This document shows, piece after piece, positions 1 to 8,622 of a stretch of DNA of 64,000 bases. Source of the stretch: Spirochaetota bacterium (lineage in GTDB: Bacteria > Spirochaetota > UBA4802 > UBA5368); NCBI GenBank assembly GCA_004297825.1, contig SCSX01000092.1, forward strand, positions 1 through 64,000, read 5' to 3'. The notes beneath the pieces are model-generated. The model was not told where the DNA came from, did no database searches, and saw only the letters and a program-made list of their open reading frames with translations. A program made the translations under genes and the position numbers. Within the stretch, counting starts at the first letter, position 1. Every line of letters starts with the position of its first letter.

Positions 1-470
1 CCGGCAACGATCTCGTGAAGACGCTGGCGCTCGCCGGCGGCAGCGTGGTCGCCATCTCGGCCATTTTCAACGGATTGGGAAGGCTTTTCTGGGCGAAGCT
101 TTCGGACAACATCGGCCGCAAGGCGGTATTCGCGACCATGTTCGCCACCCAGGCGGTGCTCTACGCACTGATCGCCGCCGGTGTTATCAGCAGCTATTAT
201 GTGTTCGTGGCGATCGCCTGTTTTCTCCTGGCCTGCTACGGCGGAGGATTCGCGACCATGCCGGCGTTCGCCGCCGATTCGTTCGGCCCGACATACATCG
301 GCAAGGTGTATGGATTCATGCTGACCGCGTGGAGCGCCGCCGGCATTATCGGACCCCTCGTATTTGCGCAACTGAAGCGCAACGAAGCGCTTTTCGTCGC
401 GGCGGGGCTCCTGTCCATAGGACTCCTGGTAGACATGTTTTACAAGAGGCCGTCACCCAAGAAGGCCTAA
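1..470 (+). CDS. MFS transporter, C-terminal part (OFA-like)
   Basis: The reading frame is open to the left edge of the window, so only the last ~156 residues are present and the start is outside. What remains is four to five hydrophobic helices. The linker GRLFWAKLSDNIGRK matches the conserved loop (G-x-x-x-D-x-x-G-R-K) between helices 8 and 9 of major facilitator transporters. Spacing and sequence resemble the oxalate/formate antiporter (OFA) subgroup, but the substrate cannot be read from this half. A GC-rich hairpin with a short T-run lies 20 bases past the stop, so the transcript probably ends here. Confidence 0.8.
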   Translation, partial: GNDLVKTLALAGGSVVAISAIFNGLGRLFWAKLSDNIGRKAVFATMFATQAVLYALIAAGVISSYYVFVAIACFLLACYGGGFATMPAFAADSFGPTYIGKVYGFMLTAWSAAGIIGPLVFAQLKRNEALFVAAGLLSIGLLVDMFYKRPSPKKA

Positions 471-488
471 GGTTTCAATGGGGATCAA

Positions 489-522
489 CGCGTCCCGGCT
501 TCGCGGCCGGGACGCGCATTTT
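489..522 (+). terminator. Rho-independent terminator after MFS gene
   Basis: Eleven-base-pair stem CGCGTCCCGGC/GCCGGGACGCG with a six-base loop (TTCGCG), followed by CATTTTC. It sits 18 bases after the MFS stop. Confidence 0.6.
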
Positions 523-584
523 CACCTTCGCTCGTGATGACGATGTCATTGGGCGGGCTACACCACAACACACGGGGATACCGC

Positions 585-1052
585 ATGGAGAACGTGACAC
601 TGAGAAGCCTCATCGACCGCGCGATTCAGCGCGAGGAGGAGGCATACGCGTTTTACACGAACTTGCACGCAAGGGTCGTCGACTTGACGGCGAAAGAGGC
701 GCTGGGATTTCTTGCCGGCGAGGAAAAAAAGCACCGGGAATTCCTGGTTTCCTACCGGGACGGCGCGTCCGCCATGAGGGGGCTCGCGATGGACGAGCGC
801 ATCGATTACGGCATCGCGCAGCATCTCGATGCGCCCGACATTCAAAAGGACCTGTCTACCAGCGAGGTTTACCTCGTTGCGGCGCACAGGGAATTGAATT
901 CCTGCACGTTTTATACCGAGCTGGCTGCCTTACAACCGGCGGGCGAAGCACGCGATACGCTGCTGCGCATGGCAGGCGAAGAGCTGAAACACAAGGAAAA
1001 GGTGGAATACCTGTACGCCAATACGGCCTTTCCGCAGACGGAAGGGGGCTGA
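585..1052 (+). CDS. Ferritin-like / rubrerythrin-type di-iron protein
   Basis: 155 residues, predicted as a four-helix bundle. Iron-ligand pattern is visible: a first-helix glutamate in REEEAYAFY, ExxH in EEKKH, a third-helix glutamate in HRELNSCTFY and a second ExxH in EELKH. This is the layout of the ferritin-like diiron domain of rubrerythrins, without a C-terminal rubredoxin domain. The likely role is iron binding or peroxide reduction in the cytoplasm. I chose the ATG at 585 over an upstream in-frame ATG at 534 because the domain homology begins there and the 17 extra residues do not look coding. It is a single gene between a terminator and a convergent histidine kinase. Confidence 0.75.
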   Translation: MENVTLRSLIDRAIQREEEAYAFYTNLHARVVDLTAKEALGFLAGEEKKHREFLVSYRDGASAMRGLAMDERIDYGIAQHLDAPDIQKDLSTSEVYLVAAHRELNSCTFYTELAALQPAGEARDTLLRMAGEELKHKEKVEYLYANTAFPQTEGG

Positions 1053-1083
1053 GGCGCCGGAGGAACAGGCACGGCGCTCATTT

Positions 1084-2898
1084 TCAGAGCGGGAACTTGA
1101 CCGTGACCGAAACGCCCTTCCCCTTCTCCGTGGACAAAAGCATTGTACCGCCAATCTGCCGCGCCAGCATCTTCACGAGCCTGATTCCCATGGTATCGGC
1201 ATTGTCCGGATCGAAGCCCTCCGGCAGACCGGCGCCGTCGTCGGAAACGCCCAGCTCCGCCGTTCCCCCGGCCACTCCCAGCGATATCCTGATCGCACCG
1301 CGCACGCCGGAGGAGGGGTACGCGTACTTGATCGCGTTCGTTATCAGCTCGTTCACGATGAGCCCCAGGGGCACCGCCTGGTGCGCGCCCACGCGCACCC
1401 CGGCGAGCGTCATGACGAGCTCCAGGTTTCCCCCGCCCGTGTCCAGGGCCTGGAAGATGGCGTGACCAAGGTCGCCGATATAAAGGTCGAGCTCGATGTG
1501 CTCAGGGTCCGCGCTCCCGTACAGCCGCTCGTAGATCGCCGCCATGGAGCGAATCCGCATTTGAGAATTGATGAACACCTGCCGGGATCGTTCGTCGGTG
1601 AGGCGCTCCATCTCGAGGCCGAGCAGGCTCGTGATCGTGTTGAGGTTGTTCTTTACACGATGCTGGAGCTCCCGCATGAGGACTTCCTTTTCGCCCAGTG
1701 ATTGCGTAAGCCGCTGGTGAACCATCTTGTTTTCGGTGATATCCAGGATCGTGACCAGGAAGCACGGCTCTGCGCCGATCTCGATGAGAACGCTCGAGAA
1801 GAGCCCCACGCGGAGCGATCCGCGCTTGTCGCGGAAACGCAGCTCAAGGTTCTGGACCGAGCCCTCCGTGAGGAACCGGTGCCATACCTGTCCCCTGTTC
1901 TCCGATTCGTCGGGCAGCCCCAGCTTCAGCAGGGAACGGCCGATAAGCTCGATGCGCGCGTATCCCGTCGTCGCTTCGAACGCGCGGTTAATCTCCACGA
2001 TCCGGGCGTCGCCGATGCGCACTATGCAGAGACTCGCGGGGCTCGACCGGAACGACTTGTTGAACATCTCCACCGATTTCCGCAGGGATTCCTCGGCGCC
2101 CTTTTTCCGGGTGATGTCTTCAACCATCGCAAGGTAGTGCCGCAATCCCCCCTGGGCGTCGCGAATGGCGGACAGGGTGACGTTTCCCCACACGGTATCG
2201 CCGTCCTTCCGGACGAAACGCGTCTCGGCCCGGTAGACGGAAATTTCGCCGCTGGCGAGCCGCCTGATATTACCCGCGTCCACGGCGGCATGGTCGCGGT
2301 GGGTGATGCCCCTGAGGCTGCGTGCGGACATCTCATCCGGCATAAAACCGAGCATGTCGCAGAATGCGGGATTAACGTCCATGAAGCGCAGTTCCGGGGA
2401 CACGACTGCCATTCCCAGGGGTCCGTTTTCGAATATACCCCGGAAATGCTCTTCACTCTCCCTGAGGGAGCGGTCCCTGTCCGGGGGCGTACCGCCCTTG
2501 TCCCTCCCCCGCAGCGCCGACACGATCGCCGCCGAGATCGCCGCGGCCCCCGCGTTTTTTTCCACGCAGGCTACCGACGATATCCCCCCGGTTCGCGCGG
2601 CAACCCTCTTGTCACCCGGGGGGCAGAGAAGCAGCACGGGGACGGCCGGCCCGACTGGAATATCCCGCGCGGCCGTAACGCCGTCCGTTTCCGGCCGGGA
2701 TCCGATATCAAAGAGGACGATGTCGACCCCGGAACCGCCTGACCGTATCATGTGGAGGGCCTCCGGGACGCCGGGCGCGATTATCACGCTATAGCCCTCC
2801 CTCTCAAGGTCCATGGAAAGCGATCCGCCCGGCCCCGGCCGGTCTTCGATGAGTAGTATTGTTTTCCTGGTTTCTTCCATAAGGGAGTTTCGCAACAA
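1084..2898 (-). CDS. Hybrid sensor histidine kinase (REC-PAS-PAS-HisKA_2-HATPase)
   Basis: 604 residues, no membrane segment. Order: N-terminal receiver-like domain (~12-125; TILLIEDRPG, putative acceptor Asp in IVLFDIGS), PAS domain (~145-265, EEHFRGIFENGPLGMAVV), second PAS (~275-390, FNKSFRSSPASLCIV), HisKA_2 dimerisation domain with phospho-accepting His in LMRELQHRVKNNLNT, and a HATPase domain (N-box LIVNELITNAIKYAY, G-box DDGAGLP). HisKA_2 kinases often act in general stress or light/energy sensing; the signal is unknown here. The first candidate start is a TTG at 2898; an ATG six codons in (2880) is an alternative. No response regulator gene is adjacent. Confidence 0.85.
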   Translation of the reverse strand: MLRNSLMEETRKTILLIEDRPGPGGSLSMDLEREGYSVIIAPGVPEALHMIRSGGSGVDIVLFDIGSRPETDGVTAARDIPVGPAVPVLLLCPPGDKRVAARTGGISSVACVEKNAGAAAISAAIVSALRGRDKGGTPPDRDRSLRESEEHFRGIFENGPLGMAVVSPELRFMDVNPAFCDMLGFMPDEMSARSLRGITHRDHAAVDAGNIRRLASGEISVYRAETRFVRKDGDTVWGNVTLSAIRDAQGGLRHYLAMVEDITRKKGAEESLRKSVEMFNKSFRSSPASLCIVRIGDARIVEINRAFEATTGYARIELIGRSLLKLGLPDESENRGQVWHRFLTEGSVQNLELRFRDKRGSLRVGLFSSVLIEIGAEPCFLVTILDITENKMVHQRLTQSLGEKEVLMRELQHRVKNNLNTITSLLGLEMERLTDERSRQVFINSQMRIRSMAAIYERLYGSADPEHIELDLYIGDLGHAIFQALDTGGGNLELVMTLAGVRVGAHQAVPLGLIVNELITNAIKYAYPSSGVRGAIRISLGVAGGTAELGVSDDGAGLPEGFDPDNADTMGIRLVKMLARQIGGTMLLSTEKGKGVSVTVKFPL

Positions 2899-3091
2899 GT
2901 CTATTAATCATATCAGGTTCCGAATGGGGCGGGAAAATGCAAGGAACAAATTTTTCCCGGCCCGGGGCAAAAATCGCGGGGTCCGATTCGCCCCCGGCCG
3001 CGGGTCCGGTGCCGGCGCGTGAAATTATTGCTGGACACGGCGCGGCAGAACGTGCCTAGTGTGAATCGATACCGGAAGGAACGCCGAGAAG

Positions 3092-4252
3092 ATGGACGCC
3101 AGCAACAGGAACCTGCTTCAAGACATGGAGGACGCGAACCTCGCCCCGTACGCCGCGAAATCGCGCGATTCACGCGGACGGCGCCATGCCGACACCCCAC
3201 ACCCCTACCGTACCGAGTTCCAGCGCGATCGCGAGCGCATCATCCATTCGCGCGCGTTCCGGAGGCTCGAGTACAAGACGCAGGTCTTCGTGAATCACGA
3301 GGGCGACCATTACCGGACGCGCCTCACCCATACCATAGAGGTGGCGCAGATCGCCCGGTCCATCGCGAGGGCCCTGCGCCTGAACGAGGACCTCGCGGAA
3401 TCCGTCGCCCTCGCGCACGACCTGGGCCACACGCCGTTCGGCCACACGGGCGAGCGCGCGCTCGACGAGCTCCTGGCCGACTGCGGCGGGTTCGAGCACA
3501 ACCGCCAGAGCCTGCGGGTGGTCGAGGTACTCGAGGAGCGTTATGCGGAATTCCCCGGCCTCAACCTCACCTGGGAGACGCGGGAGGGGGTCATCAAGCA
3601 TTCCTCGTACCACGACCATCCCGAGGCGTCCGGCTACGCGCCGGACGAGCTCCCCTCGCTCGAGGCGCAGATCATCGACTTCGCCGACGAGATAGCCTAC
3701 AACAACCACGATCTTGACGACGGGATATCCTCGGGCCTGCTGGATTTGGGAGAGGTACAGGGGCTCGCCATCTGGGGTATGGCCGCGGGCGCGGCGGGAA
3801 TTTCCCCGGAGGCGCTCTCCAGCCGAAAGCTCCTGGTGAGCGCCATGATTCGCGCAATTATCAACCTGCTCGTATCGGACCTCATCGACGCCACCCTGGC
3901 AAGCATCGCCGCGCTCGAGTTCCGGCGTTACGAGGACGTGCGTCGCGCGCCGCGCAGGGCGGTCGGCTTCAGCCCCGCGGTCTCTTCCGCGAGCCGCGAG
4001 CTCATGGATTTTTTAATGAAAAACCTGTACCAGCATTACCGCGTGGTGCGCATGGGCATCAAGGCGCAGCGGGTCATCCGGGACCTCTTTGGCATCTACC
4101 ACGAGAACCCCACCGCGCTCTCGGGGGCTTACCGCGCGCGCATCGCGACCGACGGCCTCAAGCAGACCATCTCCGACTACATCGCGGGCATGACGGACCG
4201 TTATGCGCTCGAGGAGCACCAGAAGCTCACCGACCCGATGATCAGGGTCTGA
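3092..4252 (+). CDS. dgt: Deoxyguanosinetriphosphate triphosphohydrolase (dGTPase-like)
   Basis: 386 residues. HD-superfamily metal ligands are in place: His in RLTHTIEV, the HD pair in ALAHDLGHTPFGHTGE and the distal Asp in FADEIAYNNHDLDDG. The N-terminal PYRTEFQRDRERIIHSRAFR followed by EYKTQVF is characteristic of the dNTPase family. It hydrolyses dGTP (or dNTPs) to the deoxynucleoside and tripolyphosphate. The length fits the short bacterial dGTPase-like class (type 2), not the ~500-residue E. coli Dgt. The next gene starts 14 bases downstream, suggesting cotranscription. Confidence 0.9.
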   Translation: MDASNRNLLQDMEDANLAPYAAKSRDSRGRRHADTPHPYRTEFQRDRERIIHSRAFRRLEYKTQVFVNHEGDHYRTRLTHTIEVAQIARSIARALRLNEDLAESVALAHDLGHTPFGHTGERALDELLADCGGFEHNRQSLRVVEVLEERYAEFPGLNLTWETREGVIKHSSYHDHPEASGYAPDELPSLEAQIIDFADEIAYNNHDLDDGISSGLLDLGEVQGLAIWGMAAGAAGISPEALSSRKLLVSAMIRAIINLLVSDLIDATLASIAALEFRRYEDVRRAPRRAVGFSPAVSSASRELMDFLMKNLYQHYRVVRMGIKAQRVIRDLFGIYHENPTALSGAYRARIATDGLKQTISDYIAGMTDRYALEEHQKLTDPMIRV

Positions 4253-4266
4253 TAAACTTCTCCCGC

Positions 4267-4833
4267 ATGGAATCCAGGGACGGCACAATGAACACCCACG
4301 ACGAAAACGGAAAAGACTACGCCGAGCTGCCCGAGTACATCCGCGAGATCATGGAGGCGGGCGGCGGGATCGAGGATATCCGCCTGGACGCGGACGGAAA
4401 CTGGTTTCACAACGGGGAGTCGTTCGTGAACGAGCGTATCATCGATTTCTTCAACCGCTCCGTGGACGTCACCAGGGACGGGACCTTCGTGCTCCGTTAC
4501 GCCGGCTTCATCTATCCCATAACGGTCGAGGACGCCCCCGTGTTCGTGAGCGGCATCATCGTCAAGGGATTCGGCGTATTCGAGCAGGTGGTGCTCCAGC
4601 TCTCGCTGGGGACGGAGGAGCGGCTGGCCCCCCATACCCTCTTTTATCGGGAAAAAAGCGGGCTCTATTGCTACGTACGCGAAGGAAAGCTTCTCGCCAA
4701 GTTCAGGCGCTCCCCTTCCTTCCAGCTCCTGGAGCGCCTGGAGGAATCGGAGGACACCTTCTACATTTCGATTTGCGGGGAAAAGATCGTGCTCACGGAG
4801 AAGACGGGGGGAGACCAGGGGGAAGGAGATTAG
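4267..4833 (+). CDS. DUF1285-like protein
   Basis: 188 residues, soluble. The core DIRLDADGNWFHNGESFVNE, then a run ending IYPITVEDAPVFVSGI, matches my memory of the DUF1285 pattern (D-G-x-W-x-H-x-G near the start, V-E-D-A-P in the middle). Function of that family is not established. It follows dgt by 14 bases on the same strand. An ATG at 4288 is an alternative start and removes seven residues; neither has a strong ribosome-binding site. Confidence 0.6.
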   Translation: MESRDGTMNTHDENGKDYAELPEYIREIMEAGGGIEDIRLDADGNWFHNGESFVNERIIDFFNRSVDVTRDGTFVLRYAGFIYPITVEDAPVFVSGIIVKGFGVFEQVVLQLSLGTEERLAPHTLFYREKSGLYCYVREGKLLAKFRRSPSFQLLERLEESEDTFYISICGEKIVLTEKTGGDQGEGD

Positions 4834-4853
4834 TTTGAGGGGCCGTGCTTTCT

Positions 4854-6257
4854 CTAGTGCAATCGGTCGAAGAATTTTTCCAGCGAGCCCAGGAATACAT
4901 CGCGATGGGATCGTTTGTCGCTGTACATGCTCTCGTCGGCCTCTCTGAAAAGTTCCTCCATCGTCACCGACACGGACGATCTGCATGCGGTTCCCACGGA
5001 AAAGGAAAGCGGAATCGATGGATTCACGGAATTGTACTCCCCGATCGAATTTTTCAGTCTTTCACGAAGCATGATTACGTTTTCCTCGCTGCATCCGGGC
5101 AATATGACCGCAAATTCATCCCCGCCGATTCGCGCGACCATGTCCCCGGCCCTGAACCCTGCAGCGATCGTGGCGGCCGCTACCCGTATCAGCTCATCGC
5201 CCTTATCATGCCCCATCGTATCATTAACAAGCTTGAGCCCATCCACGTCGCATAGGATCATTCCCATCAATAGATTCCGCCCCTTGTCGAGCCGGATCAT
5301 TTCCTGCTCGAAATAAGCCCGGTTGTAGAGTCCGGTGAGGGCGTCGTGCATGCTCAAATGTTTTAGTTTCTCCTCGTACTCCTTCCGCTCGGTAATATCC
5401 TGCACCTGCACGAGATACCCGCTCAGGGCGTTGTCTTCTTTGCCGCCCAGCGGGGTAATGAGCACATCGAGGTGAATAGTTCCGCTCTTAACGGTTTGAT
5501 ACAGCCGGTGCTCTTTCACCGTTTCAAAGGAAAACGGAGCCTCGAACCGCACCGTTTCCCCCAGTAAAAGCCGCTCTTTCGCCGTTCCCGGGAGGTTCGG
5601 ATCATCCCATAACCGAAAGCCCGCGACGCTCTCTTTCTCCGCCACTCCGAATATTTCCCTGCAGGCGCGATTAATCTCCAGCAGATCCCCGTCGCGATCG
5701 TAGAGCTCGATGCCGATAGGCGATTCCTCGTATATGAGGCGGAACTTTTCCTCGGAAAGGCGCAGTGCGTCCTCAGTCTTCTTCCTTTCGGTGATGTCCC
5801 GCGCGATAGCCTGGTATCCGATCAGGGTGCCGTTTTCGACGGTCAATTGCGTATTAATTCCAAGCCACACCGTCACTCCCGTTTTAGTCAGGATAGGCAC
5901 TTCATAATAGGTAAGACTTGTCTTGTCCTTGAATTGCTTAATATAAAACTCACGCGCCGAATCCCTGTAGGCGGGCATGATAATTGACGAGAAATGGCGC
6001 CCGAGCAATTCGTCCTTCGCGTAACCGGTGACCTTTGCGGACGCAGGATTGACGAAGGTAAAATGGCCGTAGATGTCGGTGATATAAATGAGATCGGTCG
6101 CGAAACTGACAAGCGCGTGATATTGCCGCTCGGCGTTTCGGATGGCGTCGACTTCGAGTCGAAGGGTGCGCTCCTTTTCCTCGAGTTCGGCGATACGGGC
6201 GCGGAGTAAGGATATCTCGCGGGTTTCGCGCGTACCGGGATTTTTGTCTTGTTTCAT
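4854..6257 (-). CDS. Diguanylate cyclase with two PAS domains
   Basis: 467 residues, no transmembrane helix. A short coiled-coil N-terminus (LRARIAELEEKERTLRLEVD) precedes PAS 1 (~45-165) and PAS 2 (~170-285, SEEKFRLIYEESPIGIELY), each ending in an ITERK PAC motif, then a GGDEF domain (~300-455). The active-site signature ARIGGDEFAVIL is intact, and an RxxD inhibitory site (RAGD) lies five residues before it. This points to an active, product-inhibited c-di-GMP synthase. It is convergent with the DUF1285-like gene. Its product could be relevant to the MshEN-like segment in CheA at 61.7-63.8 kb, but that link is inference. Confidence 0.9.
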   Translation of the reverse strand: MKQDKNPGTRETREISLLRARIAELEEKERTLRLEVDAIRNAERQYHALVSFATDLIYITDIYGHFTFVNPASAKVTGYAKDELLGRHFSSIIMPAYRDSAREFYIKQFKDKTSLTYYEVPILTKTGVTVWLGINTQLTVENGTLIGYQAIARDITERKKTEDALRLSEEKFRLIYEESPIGIELYDRDGDLLEINRACREIFGVAEKESVAGFRLWDDPNLPGTAKERLLLGETVRFEAPFSFETVKEHRLYQTVKSGTIHLDVLITPLGGKEDNALSGYLVQVQDITERKEYEEKLKHLSMHDALTGLYNRAYFEQEMIRLDKGRNLLMGMILCDVDGLKLVNDTMGHDKGDELIRVAAATIAAGFRAGDMVARIGGDEFAVILPGCSEENVIMLRERLKNSIGEYNSVNPSIPLSFSVGTACRSSVSVTMEELFREADESMYSDKRSHRDVFLGSLEKFFDRLH

Positions 6258-6303
6258 AGTCTGGACCAGTCTGAATAGTCAGATTCCTGATAAAGGCGTT
6301 TCG

Positions 6304-6507
6304 TTACAAGAATATTTTTTCAAAAAACGATTCCATCTGCCGGGCGAGCTTCTTTTTCAGGAGAAAATCCCAGATGTAATTAAAAGATTCGGTAAAATGG
6401 GAATCCGGGTTCATCCGGGAAACGGGGATGCCCTTCACAAGGCCAATGTCGAACGCCGGCTTGTCATAGTATACGGGTCCGGCAAAATAAATCTTACTCT
6501 GTTTTTT
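6304..6507 (-). pseudogene. Downstream half of frameshifted small secreted protein
   Basis: In the frame +1 to the preceding gene, ~65 codons read on from the A-run without a stop: KQSKIYFAGPVYYDKPAFD, then GLVKGIPVSRMNPDSH, then ESFNYIWDFLLKKKLARQ, ending at TAA 6304-6306. It has no start codon of its own near the front and looks like authentic coding sequence. Removing one A from the seven-A run at 6502-6508 would join it to the upstream 65 residues into a ~128-residue secreted protein. The split may be a real mutation, homopolymer slippage or a sequencing error. Confidence 0.5.
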
Positions 6508-6691
6508 TGATCATCGACGGCATCAAAGAAACCGTCTCTCCAAAAGTTTCGAGGACCACGCCCTCGCTGTCGGCAGTTTTAATCTGTCCGAGATAGACCG
6601 TACCGTCCTCCAGATAGAATACGTCCGCCCCGCCCTTACCAGCGAATAGTCCGATAAACAACAATGCAGTAATAATCGATTTGGATTTCAT
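6494..6691 (-). CDS. Small secreted protein, N-terminal half (frameshifted)
   Basis: 65 residues from the ATG at 6691: signal peptide MKSKSIITALLFIGLFAG followed by the mature sequence DVFYLEDGTVYLGQIKTADS. The mature part resembles short periplasmic proteins with a beta-strand ('LEDG..Y.G.I') module, but I do not recognise a family. Upstream in-frame ATGs extend to 6790 but give an unlikely N-terminus before an obvious signal peptide. The frame stops right after a seven-A run (MIKKTE stop), and a plausible continuation lies in the +1 frame (6304-6507). Confidence 0.5.
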   Translation of the reverse strand: MKSKSIITALLFIGLFAGKGGADVFYLEDGTVYLGQIKTADSEGVVLETFGETVSLMPSMIKKTE

Positions 6692-7023
6692 TTTGCACCA
6701 GGCGCTGGAATTAGAATAATTCTTCAAATCTTCAATTTTGTACATATAATAGATTAGCGCACTTGATATCAATATCCTAAAATTGTGCACTATCTGCTAA
6801 AATTTTCATATGAGCCTCATATTCGCAAATCGTTGAATCGCGGAAATCCTGGGGGATACGCTTGCGGTGCGGTTGAATGCGTGGGCGCTTGTGAATAGGA
6901 GGAGAGTTCTCCGAATGAATACTTATCCGCATTAGAAATTGATTCGGTACCGAGGGGTGAGCCAAGCCGCGAATGCATATGGACCGGCACCGTTGTGCTG
7001 GGCGAATCCGGCGGAGATGTATA
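6692..7023. other. Intergenic region without a supported gene
   Basis: 332 bases, moderately AT-rich. On the minus strand TTGATA and TATTAT-like hexamers near 6735-6775 could drive the small secreted gene, but spacing (15) is not ideal. A 62-codon minus-strand frame (6777-6965) has no domain features and is not called. Confidence 0.3.
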
Positions 7024-7692
7024 TTAAGGTATTTTCACCAAATCCATGAGTATCGCCGCGTCCAGTGTCGCGTACCCGTCAACCACAATATCGGCCGCCG
7101 AGAGGTCCTGGCCCCTGGCCCCCGGATTGTTGAATCCGACACACACCATCCCGGCAGCGTTCGCCGCCTTCACCCCGTTTGCCGAGTCCTCGATAACGAT
7201 ACATTCTTTCGGCGCGGCGCCAAGGATATCCGCCGCCCTGATGAAGATATCGGGAGCGGGTTTTCCGTGCGCGACCTCTTCCCCGCTCACTACAACGTCA
7301 AAGTAAAGATCGAGCCCGGTTGCGCCCGTTATCAGCGCGATGAGTTCCCGTATTGACGATGACGCGAGTCCGGTCCGGATGCCCCGCGCCCTTAAATCAC
7401 GCAATAGCTCCGTGGCGCCTGGTATCGGAACCATGGATTTTACGGTCGAAAAATACCGGAGCCTGAGCTCCCTGTCGAAACCGAGAAGCTCCTCGACGGT
7501 ACTGGACAAAGAATAGCGATCCCGAATCGATTCCCACATTTTTCTTCCCGACATGCCCACGAAAGAATTACGCACCGCATCCGGGACCGATATGCCGAGT
7601 TCCCCGAAAATGAGCGTCTCGGCTTCATAGTGGTACGGCTCGCTGTCGACCAGCACCCCGTCCATGTCGAAAATTACCGCCTTAAGCGTCAT
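7024..7692 (-). CDS. HAD-superfamily phosphatase (beta-phosphoglucomutase-like)
   Basis: 222 residues. All four HAD motifs are visible: I, FDMDGVLVDSEP (nucleophile Asp and DxD); II, LASSS; III, Lys in HGKPAPDIF; IV, VIEDSANGVKAANAAG. The helical cap between motifs I and II is typical of subfamily IA (beta-PGM / phosphoglycolate phosphatase-like enzymes). The substrate is a small phosphorylated metabolite, not further predictable. The start is the ATG at 7692, three bases after an AGGTG-like site; a GTG at 7698 is possible. Confidence 0.85.
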   Translation of the reverse strand: MTLKAVIFDMDGVLVDSEPYHYEAETLIFGELGISVPDAVRNSFVGMSGRKMWESIRDRYSLSSTVEELLGFDRELRLRYFSTVKSMVPIPGATELLRDLRARGIRTGLASSSIRELIALITGATGLDLYFDVVVSGEEVAHGKPAPDIFIRAADILGAAPKECIVIEDSANGVKAANAAGMVCVGFNNPGARGQDLSAADIVVDGYATLDAAILMDLVKIP

Positions 7693-7861
7693 ATCCACCT
7701 GCGCGTGATTGTTCGCGACGGAGATTGGAAAGAGTTCTATCCGAGGAGGTCTCCGCGCCTTTGAATAGAGACTTGTTTCTGGAATTCCTTAGCGTTTCCT
7801 GCACATGCCGATACTAGAGGAAGGCGAGAAAGGAGTCCACCGATTATTTCTGTGCTGTATC

Positions 7862-8356
7862 TCACAGTTTTGACATGGTTGATATATATTTTCTGATGTT
7901 TTTCGAATTTTTGGGTTGGTTTGGTGCGTTTTCTCTCTGCTGTAGTATATAACCACATACCATCAGACCAAAATTGCCTCCCCTGAGGACTTTGTACTGA
8001 ATAAAACGTACATACTTATGTATTTCTTGCGTTTGTTCTTCCAACAATCTTCCCCAATGCTTTTCTACCGCCATGGCAATCAGATTCGAAAGCGACAACT
8101 TACACAGCCTGCGGATATTCGACCAGAACTCCAACTCATCGGACCTGATCAGAATAGTATAACGATGCCACCACCCCTCGGGGTCATCTTCCTGATATTT
8201 CACCGTGGTAAATTCTCCCTGCAATTGTTCCAGTTCCGGCATCAGCCGGGCAAGAAGCATTATTATTACCTCGCGTTTCGTTTTCGCAAGACGGGCAGCG
8301 ACCCAGGATATTTTAATCCACTCTGCCAGGTGAATATTCATGGTTGTTCTAGGCAT
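7862..8356 (-). CDS. Orphan-family protein, copy 1 (RHH-like N-terminus)
   Basis: 164 residues; start at the ATG at 8356 is preceded by GGAG six bases upstream (an ATG at 8368 is less likely). N-terminal MPRTTMNIHLAEWIKISWVA then AKTKREVIIMLLAR looks like a short beta-strand plus helices, as in ribbon-helix-helix DNA-binding proteins. Further motifs are FTTVKYQ, WWHRYTI and LSNLIAMAVEKHWG. The protein at 26626-27105 shares this whole pattern (RTTINMRI, REIVILLLSR, FTLVKYQ, WHPFTI, LSVSYFVAIATERY), so the two are paralogues. The layout is reminiscent of the Leptospira DUF1564 family, but I cannot confirm homology. Function unknown; a DNA-binding regulator is a guess. Confidence 0.6.
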   Translation of the reverse strand: MPRTTMNIHLAEWIKISWVAARLAKTKREVIIMLLARLMPELEQLQGEFTTVKYQEDDPEGWWHRYTILIRSDELEFWSNIRRLCKLSLSNLIAMAVEKHWGRLLEEQTQEIHKYVRFIQYKVLRGGNFGLMVCGYILQQRENAPNQPKNSKNIRKYISTMSKL

Positions 8357-8504
8357 GACCTGCTCCATATCTGGTTATTTAGCTCGTGCATGCCTCTGAT
8401 ACGTTTTTGCTTTAAATTATAAGCGCTTTTTTTGACGGTGTGCAGGTGCCCACCCCCAAATTCCGTCAGGCCCGTCCCGCGGGCCGGGCCTATATTTTTA
8501 GCGA

Positions 8505-8540
8505 TTGACATATATACAATGCTATTGCATATATAACAAC
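8505..8540 (+). promoter_or_regulatory. Promoter plus operator-like site upstream of Gfo/Idh gene
   Basis: TTGACA (8505-8510), 17-base spacer, CATATA (8528-8533). The spacer carries the palindromic core ATGC-TATT-GCAT. The block from 8505 to 8540 differs at only two positions from 11013-11048 upstream of the cupin gene. The two sites flank the iclR gene, so IclR is the natural candidate binder (inference). Confidence 0.7.
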
Positions 8541-8622
8541 GCCTTCAGAACGGGCCGTATCGCGGCGCACATTGATTCAGACCGGCCGCGGGCGTACGAT
8601 CGAAATAAGCGCGGGGGTGACC

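Noticed and set aside
6777-6965. 62-codon minus-strand ORF
   Set aside because: No start-site signal, no hydrophobic or domain pattern, and no coding-like composition.
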